A DNA stretch of 64,000 nucleotides from positions 62,001-126,000 of the forward strand of contig JAHCID010000003.1 of the NCBI GenBank assembly GCA_026129405.1. Direction: 5' to 3'. The notes beneath the pieces are model-generated. The model had not been told where the DNA came from and searched no databases. It worked only from the letters and a program-made list of their open reading frames with translations. Below, piece after piece: positions 1 through 8,697 of this stretch. The position numbers and the translations under genes were made by a program. How positions within the stretch are numbered: position 1 is the first letter of the stretch; each line of letters starts with the position of its first letter. The stretch is from a bacterium. GTDB lineage: Bacteria > Desulfobacterota > Binatia > DP-6.

Positions 1-204
1 CGCCGCGGTCGCCTACCATAACCCGGCCAGCGACCATGGTCGGGGCGCTGGCGCTTAATGGCAAGAGGCCCGCGGGGGCCGGTGCTATCCGAGCGCCGTC
101 ACGGGCGTGGTCGCGACCGTGACCAACGGTCGACGCGCGCGACGCCCGGAGGGCACGCCGGTCTCGACCAGCAACGTATGGATCAGGCGAAAAGGAGAGT
201 ACGG

Positions 205-639
205 ATGCGACGAATCCTGGGAATGATGGCGGTGGTGGCGCTGGGTCTCGCGCTGGGCGTGGCGCAGGCCGAGGACAAGACGCCGGACGGCACCCTGAAG
301 CTCGAAGGCGGCTCCATCGCGGCCGGCATCGGTCTCAGCTGGGGCAAGGGAACCCTTACCTACAAGGGCAAGGAGTACCCGGTCGAGGTGAAAGGGCTCT
401 CCGTGGGCGACGTGGGCATCACCTCCATCGAGGCCTCCGGCAAGGTCTACAACCTCCAGAGCATCGGCGACTTCGACGGCAACTACACGGCCGTGGCCGC
501 GGGCGCGACGGTGGCCGGCGGCGGCGCCATCAGCGCCATGCGCAACCAGGCGGGCGTGACGGTCGAGCTGGTGTCGACCACGCAGGGCATCAAGTTCGCC
601 CTCGGGGGCGCCGGCGTCGACATGAAGATCAAGGAGTGA
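205..639 (+). CDS. small exported protein of unknown function
   Basis: The 144-residue product has a clear Sec signal peptide (basic MRR, then a hydrophobic stretch ending near VAQA-ED), so it is probably periplasmic or surface exposed. I chose ATG 205 because an AAAGGAGAG ribosome binding site lies just upstream and the signal peptide starts there; a longer reading frame from position 58 is unlikely. The mature part is rich in Gly, Val and Thr with alternating hydrophobic residues (for example GIGLSWGKGTLTYKGKEYP), suggesting a beta-rich fold. It resembles small exported proteobacterial proteins of unknown function and may be distantly like the DUF1134/EipA type, but I cannot assign a function. 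A strong hairpin follows the stop codon, so it is probably transcribed alone. Confidence 0.75.
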   Translation: MRRILGMMAVVALGLALGVAQAEDKTPDGTLKLEGGSIAAGIGLSWGKGTLTYKGKEYPVEVKGLSVGDVGITSIEASGKVYNLQSIGDFDGNYTAVAAGATVAGGGAISAMRNQAGVTVELVSTTQGIKFALGGAGVDMKIKE

Positions 640-643
640 GGCG

Positions 644-679
644 GTCGGCGATCCGGGCCTGCCGGCCCGGGTCGCCGAC
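644..679 (+). terminator. strong hairpin just after the first gene, probable terminator
   Basis: Two 16-base arms (644-659 and 664-679) pair around a 4-base loop with a single G-T wobble. The hairpin starts 4 bases after the upstream stop codon. There is no T run after it, so it would be a U-less terminator or a 3'-end stabiliser. Confidence 0.5.
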
Positions 680-890
680 GGCGATCTCCCGCCTGCGTGC
701 GCCGCGCCAACGCCCTTGGAGGGCCGCGACGCATGGTGTAGCAGAGCTCGGCGGTCCCCCGGTCGGATGTCCAGGGCGGGCCGCGAGCGGGGATCGAGCC
801 TGTGCATGACGTGAGACCACGAGTCCCGGGCCAAACGCGGCGGCCGTCCTCTCGACGGCGCGACGGCGTCCCCGGCCGAGCGTCGTCGCG

Positions 891-1958
891 GTGAGCGGCG
901 AAGCCCGGGCGTCCGCGCCCGATGCGTCCGCGTCGCTCGCCGCGACGCCCGATGCGCCCGCGGTGGTCGCCGGCATCCGCCGGCTCGCGGTCCCGGGCTT
1001 CGCCCTCGGGGTGGCGTTGTTCACGGCGCTCCTCGTGCACGAGGGCGTCGGCGAGGTGCTCGCCGCGCTCGCCGTCGGCGGCTGGGGGCTCGTCGGCGTG
1101 GCGCTGTTCCACGTGGCGCCGATGGCGGCCGACGCCGCCGGCTGGCGCGCCCTGCTCGCCGCACCCGATCGGCCCGGGTTGGGCACGATGTTCTTCGCCC
1201 GCTGGGTCGGCGAGTCCGTGAACGGGCTCCTGCCCGCGATGCAGATCGGCGGCAACGTCGCCAAGGCGCGCGTGCTCGTGCGCCGCGGCATGCCCGGGGC
1301 GACCGCGGGGGCGAGCGTGGTCGTCGACGTGACGCTGGTCATGGTGACGCAGATCGTCTTCACCGTCACCGGCCTCGTCCTTCTGCTGCTGCACGTCGGC
1401 GGGCGGACGATCGCGCCCACCGCAGCCGTCGGCCTCGGGCTCTCCGTGCTCGCGCTCGCGGGGTTCGTGCTGGCGCAGCGGCTCGGCGTCTTTGCGCGCG
1501 GCGCGCGCCTCTTGACCCGGGTCCGCGGCCCGAGCCCGCTCGCGGGCCTGGTCGACGACGCCGTGGCGCTCGACGGGCGCGTCGCCGGGCTCTATCGCGA
1601 GCGCGGGCGGGTGGTCGCGGCGGCGGCATGGCACCTCGCGAGCTGGGCCGTCGGCGTCGGCGAGGTGTGGCTGGCGCTGTGGCTCCTCGGCCACCCGGTC
1701 GACCTGCTCTCGGCGATCATCCTCGAGAGCCTGGCGCAGGCCATCCGCGGCGCCGCGTTCGCGGTGCCTGCGGCGCTCGGCGTGCAGGAGGGCGGCCTCC
1801 TGCTCCTCGGCGCCGCGCTCGGCATCGCGCCGGACACCGCGCTCGCGCTGTCGCTGACCAAGCGCGTGCGCGAGCTGACCCTCGGGCTGCCGGGGCTCGT
1901 CGCCTGGCAGCTGGACTGGACAGTGGATCGCCGCCGCGTCGGTGCGCGCTCGGCGTGA
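891..1958 (+). CDS. hpnL: HpnL-like / UPF0104 lysylphosphatidylglycerol-synthase-type membrane protein
   Basis: This is a 355-residue polytopic inner-membrane protein of the flippase-like family seen in lysylphosphatidylglycerol synthases. The C-terminal third, with the pattern VQEGGLLLLGAALGI followed by ALSLTKRVRELTLGLPGL and a WQ near the end, matches the hopanoid-associated HpnL subfamily as I remember it. HpnL is linked to hopanoid or lipid transport between membranes; the exact substrate is not known from sequence. The start is GTG 891, after a poorly conserved N-terminal extension. The sulfotransferase gene starts 10 bases after its stop, so the two are probably one transcription unit. 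No hopanoid cyclase is visible in the window, so the hopanoid link rests on family resemblance only. Confidence 0.72.
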   Translation: MSGEARASAPDASASLAATPDAPAVVAGIRRLAVPGFALGVALFTALLVHEGVGEVLAALAVGGWGLVGVALFHVAPMAADAAGWRALLAAPDRPGLGTMFFARWVGESVNGLLPAMQIGGNVAKARVLVRRGMPGATAGASVVVDVTLVMVTQIVFTVTGLVLLLLHVGGRTIAPTAAVGLGLSVLALAGFVLAQRLGVFARGARLLTRVRGPSPLAGLVDDAVALDGRVAGLYRERGRVVAAAAWHLASWAVGVGEVWLALWLLGHPVDLLSAIILESLAQAIRGAAFAVPAALGVQEGGLLLLGAALGIAPDTALALSLTKRVRELTLGLPGLVAWQLDWTVDRRRVGARSA

Positions 1959-1968
1959 TGGAGGATCG

Positions 1969-3198
1969 ATGAGCTCGCCCATCTCCCCGCTCGGCTCGCT
2001 CACGCGGGCGTTCAACAGGGGCGGTCGCGTGATCCAGCGCACGGGCGTCTCGCTGATACGGCTCGAGCCCGAGGCGCTGCTCGACGAGGCGCGGCGTCGG
2101 GCCCGGCTCGAGGACTTCGACGAGGACGGCTTCCGCGAGGCGTTCCGGCGCGTCGTCCACTCGTTCGACCGCGAGGCGGGGCTGACGCTGCTCGGGCGCA
2201 TCGCGGCGCGCCAGGATCTGCTGCGCCTGCTGAAGAGCCGCCTGCAGCTGGTCGACGATCGCCGCCGCCATCCGGACATCGCGGCGGAGAGCGTGCGCCG
2301 GCCGATCTTCGTCACCGGCCTCCCGCGCACCGGCACGACGCTGCTGCACGGGCTCCTCGCCCAGGACCCCGCCAGCCGCGCACCGCTGCACTGGGAGAGC
2401 GTCTTCCCGTCGCCGCCGGACCGCTCCCGCGCGCGCGTGCGCCGGCGCATCGACGCCGCCGCGCGCCAGCTGCGCTGGTTCCACCGGCTGAACCCCGACA
2501 TCCGGCGCATGCATCCCCTCGGCGCGACCCTGCCCGAGGAGTGCCTCATCATCACGAGCCACGCGTTCCTGAGCTACCAGTTCCAGACCTCGCACCACGT
2601 GCCGTCGTACCAGGCGTGGCTCGAGACCCAGGACCTGGTGCTCTGCTACGCCTGGCACCGCCGCTTCCTCCAGCACCTCCAGTGGCGCGGCCGCGGCGAG
2701 CGCTGGGTGCTGAAGGCCCCGGCGCACCTCTTCGGCATCCCGGCGCTGTTCGCGACCTATCCCGACGCCGCCGTGGTGTTCACGCATCGCGATCCCACCG
2801 AGGTGGCGGCGTCGCTCGCGAGCCTCACGACCTTCCTGCGCCGCACCTTCAGCGACCAGGTCGATCCGCGCGCGGTGGGCACGGAGATGACGGCGCGCTG
2901 GGCGCGCGGCATCTACAAGGCGCTCGCGGACCGCGACGCCGGCTGTGCGCCCGCGGGGCAGTTCCTCGACGTGCGCTACACCGACCTCGTGCGCGATCCG
3001 ATCGGCACCGTGCGCCACCTGTACGCGCACTTCGACATGCCGTTCACCGCCGTCGCCGAGGAGCGCATGCGCCGCTTCTTGGCCGCGAATCCCAAGGACA
3101 AGAACGGCCGCCACGTCTACACGCTCGGCGACTTCGGCCTCGACGCCGACGCCGAGCGGGCGCGCTACCGCGCCTATCTGGAGCGCTTCGGGCTCTAG
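1969..3198 (+). CDS. PAPS-dependent sulfotransferase family protein
   Basis: The 409-residue product belongs to the sulfotransferase_3 type, which transfers sulfate from PAPS to a hydroxyl or amine acceptor. The 5'-phosphosulfate loop is seen as FVTGLPRTGTT (about residues 114-124), and the 3'-phosphate binding segment as HRDPTEVAAS followed by SL in the middle of the protein. An N-terminal helical region of about 100 residues precedes the nucleotide-binding fold, as in many bacterial homologues. ATG 1969 was chosen because a GGAGG lies a few bases upstream; an in-frame GTG at 1942 would overlap the previous gene. The acceptor cannot be read from sequence. The neighbours (lipid flippase, CDP-alcohol phosphatidyltransferase) make a lipid or sterol-like acceptor an attractive guess. 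Confidence 0.8.
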   Translation: MSSPISPLGSLTRAFNRGGRVIQRTGVSLIRLEPEALLDEARRRARLEDFDEDGFREAFRRVVHSFDREAGLTLLGRIAARQDLLRLLKSRLQLVDDRRRHPDIAAESVRRPIFVTGLPRTGTTLLHGLLAQDPASRAPLHWESVFPSPPDRSRARVRRRIDAAARQLRWFHRLNPDIRRMHPLGATLPEECLIITSHAFLSYQFQTSHHVPSYQAWLETQDLVLCYAWHRRFLQHLQWRGRGERWVLKAPAHLFGIPALFATYPDAAVVFTHRDPTEVAASLASLTTFLRRTFSDQVDPRAVGTEMTARWARGIYKALADRDAGCAPAGQFLDVRYTDLVRDPIGTVRHLYAHFDMPFTAVAEERMRRFLAANPKDKNGRHVYTLGDFGLDADAERARYRAYLERFGL

Positions 3199-4718
3199 CC
3201 GGCCTGGCACACGAGCGGCAGCTCGCGTGCCAGGTCGTGCCGCATCACCGCGTCCAGCAGCGCGAGCAGCTCGTCGCGCACGCGCACGCAGCCCGGGTCC
3301 GCCCAGCGGTTCACGAGCTCGCCCGGGTCCTCGCGCAGGTCGTAGAGCTCGCCGCCGTGCGGGTCGTGGACGCTCCTCGTGAGGCGGTGGGTGCGCGTCG
3401 TCAGGGTGCGGAACGCCATCGCGCCGCGCAGGATGTCGTCCTCGGTGAGGGCCCACTCGCGCGGGCCGTCGAGCAGGCGGCGTCCCTCGACGGCCGCCGG
3501 GATGGGCAGCCCGCAGGCGTGCAGGATGGTCGGCGCGAGGTCGATGGTGCCGACCGGATCGGTCACCACGGCGCCGGGCGCGAAGCCCCGCCCGCGCACG
3601 AGGAGCGGCACGCGCAGCAGCGCCTCGTAGTGGATCGGGCCCTTCAGCATGAGCTGGTGCTCGCCGAGGAAGTCGCCGTGGTCGGCGGTGAAGAGGACGA
3701 GGGTGTCGTCGGCGAGCCCGCGGGCGGCGAGGGCGTCCAGGACGCGGCCGACGTTGTGGTCGAGGTGCGCCACCATGCCGTAGTAGGCGGCGAGGAGGCC
3801 GAGGCGCTCCGTCTCGGTGAGCCGCGCCCATCCGGGGTTCACCCACGCGAGCGGCGTGCCGCCGAAGCCCTCGGACCAGGTGCGGTGGAACATCGGCTTG
3901 CCGTCGAGCTCGGTCGGGTGCGCGCGCGGCAGCACCGGGAGCATGTCGGCCGGCTCGTAGCGGTCGCACCACGGGTGCGGCGGGTCGAAGGGATGGTGCG
4001 GGTCGGCGAAGCTGACCCAGCCGAAGAACGGCGGCTCGACGCCGCCGAGCCAGTCGATCGCGCGGTCGGCGATCCAGGTGGTGTGATGGTCCTCGTCGGC
4101 GAGCGCGCTCTTCCACGTCTGGGTGTGGTCCCAGGTCGCGCCCGCCGCCTCGGGCTGCATGGCGCGGAGGCGCGCGACGCCGCGCGCGTGGCCGTCGCGG
4201 AAGAGATGGCGCCCGTAGTGGTGGCCGAGCGGCGGCGGGCCGAAGCCCCAGTTCCAGCGTCCCATCTCCGGCGCGAGCCGAATGTTGTGTACGTCGCTCA
4301 CCAGCTCGACGTGGCGAAAGCCGAAGTACGGCCCCTGCCAGTCCGCGGGCAGGCGCGCGGAGTCGACCACCGACTCGACGCGGCCGCTCGGCAGATCGGG
4401 CCAGTACGACGCGAAATGCGCCTTGCCGAACAGCGCCGTGGCGAAGCCGGCCGCGCCGAGGCGGGTGGCGATCGAGTCGGCCTCGGCGTCGAGCGGCAGG
4501 TCCATGCCGTTGCGGATGACGCCGTGGGTGCTGGGATAGGTGCCGGTCAGGATCGTCGCGCGCGCCGGCTGGCAGAACGGGTTCTGCGTGCGGCACTGCG
4601 CGAAGCGCGTGCCGGCGGCGGCGAGCCGATCGAGGGCGGGCGTGGCGCCGAGGGGATCGCCGTAGGAGCCGAGGGTGGTCGCCTTGTGCTGGTCGGTGGT
4701 GACGAGGAGGACGTTCAT
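3195..4718 (-). CDS. formylglycine-type sulfatase (alkaline phosphatase superfamily)
   Basis: The 507-residue enzyme is a classic arylsulfatase/choline-sulfatase-like hydrolase. The activating motif C-x-P-x-R is present as CQPAR at residues 49-53, followed by ATILTGTYPSTHG. Cys49 would be converted to formylglycine. The N-terminal metal ligands appear as VTTDQH, and the second metal site as FTADHGDFLGEHQLMLKGP. No signal peptide is visible, so it is probably cytoplasmic. Its start overlaps the stop of the CDP-alcohol phosphatidyltransferase gene by 4 bp (ATGA), so the two are translationally coupled. Its stop codon overlaps that of the sulfotransferase gene, which reads the opposite way. The formylglycine-generating enzyme is not in this window. 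Confidence 0.9.
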   Translation of the reverse strand: MNVLLVTTDQHKATTLGSYGDPLGATPALDRLAAAGTRFAQCRTQNPFCQPARATILTGTYPSTHGVIRNGMDLPLDAEADSIATRLGAAGFATALFGKAHFASYWPDLPSGRVESVVDSARLPADWQGPYFGFRHVELVSDVHNIRLAPEMGRWNWGFGPPPLGHHYGRHLFRDGHARGVARLRAMQPEAAGATWDHTQTWKSALADEDHHTTWIADRAIDWLGGVEPPFFGWVSFADPHHPFDPPHPWCDRYEPADMLPVLPRAHPTELDGKPMFHRTWSEGFGGTPLAWVNPGWARLTETERLGLLAAYYGMVAHLDHNVGRVLDALAARGLADDTLVLFTADHGDFLGEHQLMLKGPIHYEALLRVPLLVRGRGFAPGAVVTDPVGTIDLAPTILHACGLPIPAAVEGRRLLDGPREWALTEDDILRGAMAFRTLTTRTHRLTRSVHDPHGGELYDLREDPGELVNRWADPGCVRVRDELLALLDAVMRHDLARELPLVCQAG

Positions 4719-5344
4719 GGCCACGCGGACGGCGTCTCGCGGCCGAGGACCGGGCGCGCCGCCGCGAGGCGCGTGGCCGTCCAGATCGCGAACAGCGGCG
4801 CCCCGATCGCGGCCGCGGCGACGAACGGCTCGAGGTTCCCCGACCAGGTCACCGGCGCGACGAGGTAGAGGATGTCCTCGATCTCGAACGGACCGGCCGC
4901 GGGCTGGTCGAGCGCCGAGCGGCCCAGGCGCCGCGCCAGCTCCGAGCGGAGCAGGAAGATGGTCACGAACGAGATGCCGGCGACGAGGCCGAGGACGCCC
5001 GCCCAGCCGCCGAACAAGCCGTGGCGCATCCCGAATCCCATGCCCGCGAACACGGACACCTTGACCACGAGGTCGGCGACGCGGTCGTAGACGTGGCCCA
5101 GCGGCGACGTCTTGCCGGTCATGCGGGCGAGCTCGCCGTCGGCATGGTCGAGCAGCGCGGAGAGGACGAACAGCGCGGCGCCCACGTGGGCCCAGCCGCC
5201 GCCCACGGCGAACGCCGCCGCGGCGGCGAGCCCGGTGCAGAGGCCGACGCTGGTCAGCTGGTTCGGCGTCACCGCCGTGTCGCGCAGCGGGCGGACGAGG
5301 GCGTTGGCGATGCGGCTGTCCCAGGGCTTCGTCGACGAGCTCAC
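4715..5344 (-). CDS. CDP-alcohol phosphatidyltransferase family protein
   Basis: This integral membrane enzyme of about 209 residues transfers a phosphatidyl or related phospho-alcohol group from a CDP-linked donor. The complete family signature D-x2-D-G-x2-A-R-x8-G-x3-D-x3-D is present from LDHADGELAR to GHVYDRVAD. Several hydrophobic helices surround it. The start is uncertain. I chose GTG 5344, close to the conserved KPWDSRIANALV segment; in-frame starts at 5398 and 5428 would add low-similarity residues. The gene overlaps the downstream sulfatase by 4 bp. The substrate (inositol phosphate, glycerol phosphate, choline or other) cannot be decided. Confidence 0.82.
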   Translation of the reverse strand: MSSSTKPWDSRIANALVRPLRDTAVTPNQLTSVGLCTGLAAAAAFAVGGGWAHVGAALFVLSALLDHADGELARMTGKTSPLGHVYDRVADLVVKVSVFAGMGFGMRHGLFGGWAGVLGLVAGISFVTIFLLRSELARRLGRSALDQPAAGPFEIEDILYLVAPVTWSGNLEPFVAAAAIGAPLFAIWTATRLAAARPVLGRETPSAWP

Positions 5345-5430
5345 CTCGGAGCGCGTAGCGCATCCCGGGGGGCGCGTCCACGCGCGCGGACGTTGCATCC
5401 CGCGTGGCGTCGGCATACGCGTCGCCACCG

Positions 5431-5790
5431 ATGCGACCCCTGTCGTGGCTCCTCGCCCTCTGCATGCTGGCGACGCCGGGCCTCGTCGCTGCGCACGCGG
5501 TGCTGACCGGCACCTCGATCGAGGGCGACCGCATTCCCGCCGGCGCCGAGACCACCGTCGTGCTCCGCTTCAACTCCGCCATCGAGCCGGCGCTGTCGTG
5601 CGTGGCCCTGGTCGACGCGCAGAAGGCGGAGCGCGTGCTGGCGTTGCACCCGGGCGCGGAGCCGGGACGGGTCGAGGTGACCGTGCCGGCGCTCACGCCG
5701 GGGGCGTACGGCCTGCACTACAAGATCTTCGCGGTCGACGGTCACGTGACCGAGAACGTCGTGCGCTTCACGGCGGCGCCCGCCGACTGA
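5431..5790 (+). CDS. copC: CopC-domain copper resistance protein
   Basis: The 119-residue periplasmic protein has a signal peptide ending LVAA, so cleavage would leave His22 as the mature N-terminus. An N-terminal histidine plus the later DGH segment is the Cu(II) site of CopC proteins, and both are present. The remainder (TVVLRFNSAIEP, LTPGAYGLHYKIFAVDGH) is the typical CopC beta-sandwich. It would bind copper in the periplasm and pass it to CopD, encoded 3 bases downstream. ATG 5431 begins the signal peptide; the longer in-frame start at 5404 would put extra residues before it. Confidence 0.88.
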   Translation: MRPLSWLLALCMLATPGLVAAHAVLTGTSIEGDRIPAGAETTVVLRFNSAIEPALSCVALVDAQKAERVLALHPGAEPGRVEVTVPALTPGAYGLHYKIFAVDGHVTENVVRFTAAPAD

Positions 5791-5793
5791 GCC

Positions 5794-7416
5794 GTGCTGG
5801 CGCTCGCCGACTTCGCCGACGGCCTGCTGCGCGGCACCGTGCTGGTGGCGCTCGCCGTGCTCGTGGGGGCGGTGCCGTGGGGGCTCGTCGTCCTGCGCGC
5901 CACGCGCCGGGCACCCGACGATCCGGGCGCGCGTCGCGCCGCCGGGCTCGTCGTCGGCTTCGCCGTGGTGCTGGCCGCCTGCCAGGCGACGCTCCTCGGC
6001 CTCAAGACGGTGGTGCTCACGAGCAACGTCGGGCCGGAGGCGTTCGGCGCGTTCGCGCACACGCTCCAGTTCCGCGGCGGCGCGGCACGGCTCGTCCTGG
6101 CGCTCGCCGTGATCGGGATCGGGCTCTTGCTGCGCGCCGCACCGAACGACGGGCGGCGTTGGGCGGCGCTCGGGCTCGCCGACCTCGCGCTGCTCGGGGC
6201 CGGCGCCGCGCTCGTGCACGCGGCCGGGCGGCTCGAGCATCGCGGCGCGCTCATGGCGCTCACCGTGCTGCACCAGGCGGCGGGCATCGTCTGGGTCGGT
6301 GGACTCGTGCAGCTCGTCGCGCTGGGCCGGCTCGCGCAGCGCGACACCCGCGCGGCGGCGCTCTGGCCGGACGCGGTGGGCCGCTTCGCCCGGGTGGCGA
6401 TCGCGGCCGTCGTGCTGGCGACGCTCGCGTCGCTGCCGCTGGTGTGGATCTACGTCGGCGCGCTCGGCGGCCTCGTCGGCAGCGGCTACGGCTCGCTGGT
6501 CGTGGCCAAGCTGGCGCTCATGGGGGCGGCGCTCGCGTTCGGCGCCCGCAACTTCTTCGCCGGGCGCCGGCGCGACGGCGCCGACGGCCGGCGCACGCCG
6601 GCGCTGGTCGAGGCCGAGGCGCTCCTCCTCGTGACGCTCGTCTTCACGGCGGCGGCGCTCGCCTCGCAGCCGCCGTCGGTCGACACCCCCGAGACCCAGG
6701 CGACGCCGGCGGAGCTCGCCGAGGTGTTCCGCCCCAAGTGGCCGACGCTGACCACGCCGTCGATCGCGACCAAGCGCGCCCAGACCGCGGACCCGCTCGC
6801 CGTGGTCGGCAACGAGCGCACGCCCACGGCGTACTCGTGGTCGAATTTCAGCCACAACGTCGCCGGCGTGTTCCTGCTCGTGATGAGCCTGCTCGCACTT
6901 CTGGGAACGAGCCGATACGCGCGCTGGGCGCGGCACTGGCCGCTCGGCCTCGTCGCCCTCGCCGTGTTCGTGTTCCTGCGCGCGAGCGCGAGCGACGGCA
7001 CCTGGCCCTACGGCGACGTCGCCCCCTGGTCCGGCGACGCCGAAGGCCTCCAGCACCGCATCGCCGCGCTGCTCGCGCTGCTGCTCGGCCTGCTCGAATG
7101 GCGGGCCCGCGCGGCGCGCGATCCCGGCCCGCTGGCGCGGCTCTTCCCGGCGCTGGCGGCGTTCGGGGGCATCCTCCTCCTCACGCACGCGCACGTCGCC
7201 TTCGAGGGGAAGAGCAGCTACCTCGTGCAGGTGACGCACGTCGTGATGGGCGTCCTCGCCGTGCTGCTCGCCGCCGGACGGTGGCTCGAGCTGCGGCTGC
7301 CGGGCCGCGCCGGCCGTATCGCCGGGGCGGCGTCGGGGGTGGCGATGCTGCTCGTCGCGCTGGTCCTTCTCTTCTACCGGGAAGCAAACGTCGTGGTGGG
7401 CCCGCTCCCAAGCTAG
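5794..7416 (+). CDS. copD: CopD-family copper resistance membrane protein
   Basis: The 540-residue polytopic inner-membrane protein starts at GTG 5794, three bases after copC. The first half has about eight hydrophobic helices. The CopD core (LTVLHQAAGIVWVGGLVQLV, with conserved His, then helices through SGYGSLVVAKLALMGAA) is recognisable. After a polar loop around residues 290-340 there is a further membrane domain, which makes the protein longer than a minimal CopD of about 300 residues and more like the long YcnJ/CopD type. With CopC it would take part in copper uptake or handling. No metal-responsive operator was identified upstream. Confidence 0.8.
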   Translation: MLALADFADGLLRGTVLVALAVLVGAVPWGLVVLRATRRAPDDPGARRAAGLVVGFAVVLAACQATLLGLKTVVLTSNVGPEAFGAFAHTLQFRGGAARLVLALAVIGIGLLLRAAPNDGRRWAALGLADLALLGAGAALVHAAGRLEHRGALMALTVLHQAAGIVWVGGLVQLVALGRLAQRDTRAAALWPDAVGRFARVAIAAVVLATLASLPLVWIYVGALGGLVGSGYGSLVVAKLALMGAALAFGARNFFAGRRRDGADGRRTPALVEAEALLLVTLVFTAAALASQPPSVDTPETQATPAELAEVFRPKWPTLTTPSIATKRAQTADPLAVVGNERTPTAYSWSNFSHNVAGVFLLVMSLLALLGTSRYARWARHWPLGLVALAVFVFLRASASDGTWPYGDVAPWSGDAEGLQHRIAALLALLLGLLEWRARAARDPGPLARLFPALAAFGGILLLTHAHVAFEGKSSYLVQVTHVVMGVLAVLLAAGRWLELRLPGRAGRIAGAASGVAMLLVALVLLFYREANVVVGPLPS

Positions 7417-7518
7417 GGAACGACACCGAAAGTGTGGCGGCGTGTCCCGTCGCGGTGCTAAGGGACCGGCGTCCGAGCCGCGGAGGGGACGCCCGCGGGG
7501 CGGTCGAGGAGGGACGCA

Positions 7519-8682
7519 ATGATCGGGCTCTGGGTGCGATCGTGCGCGATCGTCGTCGCAGGCGGGTGGCTCGCGCTGGTGGCCGCCGGGTGCGGGAAGA
7601 AGGCGGAGACGGAGCTTCCGCCGCCCGAGGTCCTCGTCACCGAGGTCGGCCAGCGCCCCGTCTCCGTGTACGGGGAGTGGGTCGGCACGCTCGACGGCTT
7701 CATCAACGCGCAGATCCGCGCCAAGGTGCAGGGCTATCTCCTGAAGCGCGAGTACGACGAGGGCACGGTCGTGCAGGCCGGGCAGGTGCTCTTCCAGCTC
7801 GATCCGCGCCAGTACCAGGCGGCGCTGGCGCAGGCGAAGGGCGACGTCGAGGTGGCGCAGGCGGTCCTCCTGCGCAGCCAGCAGAACGTCGCTCGCTATC
7901 GGCCGCTGGTCGAGAAGGGCGCCGTCAGCCGCAAGGAGCTCGACGACGCCGTGCAGACCATGCGCGCCAACATGGCGTCGGTCGACGTCGCCAAGGCGGC
8001 CGTCGACGACGCCCGGCTGAACCTCGATTGGGCGACGGTACGCTCGCCGATCACCGGCATCGCCGGCATCGCGCAGGCCCAGGTGGGCGACCTCATCGCC
8101 GCGACCACGCTCATGACCACGGTGTCGCAGGTCGATCCGATCAAGGTCTACTTCCCGATCAGCGAGCGGGAGTATCTGAGCTTCGCCGAGCGCCCGCAGT
8201 ACCAGCGTCCCGTCCTCGAGCTCTTCCTCGCCGACGGCAGCACGTACCCGCAGGCCGGCAAGGTGTCGGCGGTGAATCGCGAGGTGGAGCTGGCGACGGG
8301 GAGCATCCAGATCCAGGCGGAGTTCCCGAACCCGCACCACGTCCTCCGCCCCGGCGGCTACGCCAAGATCCGCGGCGTGGTGAACACGGTGTCCGACGCG
8401 GTGCTCGTGCCGCAGCGGGCGGTGCAGGAGGTGCAGGGAAACTTCCAGCTGGTGGTCGTCGGGGCGGACGACACGGTGCAGATCCGTCCGGTCCAGGTCG
8501 GCGAGAAGAGCGGCGACGAGTGGGTGATCACGAGCGGCGTGAAGCCCGGCGAGCGCGTGGTCGTCGAGGGCCTCCAGCGCATGCGCGACGGGATCGCGGT
8601 GGTGCCGAAACCGTGGACGCCCCCGCCGCCGACGGCGGCGAAGCCGGCCGCCACCGCGGGCACGGCGGCGAGCGGCGAGTAG
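7519..8682 (+). CDS. RND efflux periplasmic adaptor (MexA/AcrA type lipoprotein)
   Basis: The 387-residue product is a membrane fusion protein. A lipoprotein signal ends in LVAAGC, with the lipidated Cys at residue 25. The barrel-sandwich half motifs (INAQIRAKVQGYLLKREYDEGTVVQAGQ and the later LDWATVRSPITGIAGIAQ) flank a coiled-coil hairpin around residues 100-160. The C-terminal part is low-complexity Pro/Ala/Thr. The adaptor links the inner-membrane pump to the outer-membrane channel. The start has a GAGGAGGGAC ribosome binding site. The next two genes encode the pump and the outer-membrane factor, so this is the first gene of a tripartite operon. Confidence 0.92.
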   Translation: MIGLWVRSCAIVVAGGWLALVAAGCGKKAETELPPPEVLVTEVGQRPVSVYGEWVGTLDGFINAQIRAKVQGYLLKREYDEGTVVQAGQVLFQLDPRQYQAALAQAKGDVEVAQAVLLRSQQNVARYRPLVEKGAVSRKELDDAVQTMRANMASVDVAKAAVDDARLNLDWATVRSPITGIAGIAQAQVGDLIAATTLMTTVSQVDPIKVYFPISEREYLSFAERPQYQRPVLELFLADGSTYPQAGKVSAVNREVELATGSIQIQAEFPNPHHVLRPGGYAKIRGVVNTVSDAVLVPQRAVQEVQGNFQLVVVGADDTVQIRPVQVGEKSGDEWVITSGVKPGERVVVEGLQRMRDGIAVVPKPWTPPPPTAAKPAATAGTAASGE

Positions 8683-8697
8683 GCACGCCCGACCCCC

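Noticed and set aside
1717-4596. A 959-codon leftward frame overlapping the sulfotransferase and sulfatase
   Set aside because: It is a frame-shadow of the real sulfatase in its first half and antisense to the sulfotransferase in the second, with no protein-like motifs of its own.
7417-7518. A sigma-54 promoter before the RND operon as target of the nearby activator
   Set aside because: A GTGGCG segment is present, but the matching GC element at the right -12 spacing is not, so I could not support it.
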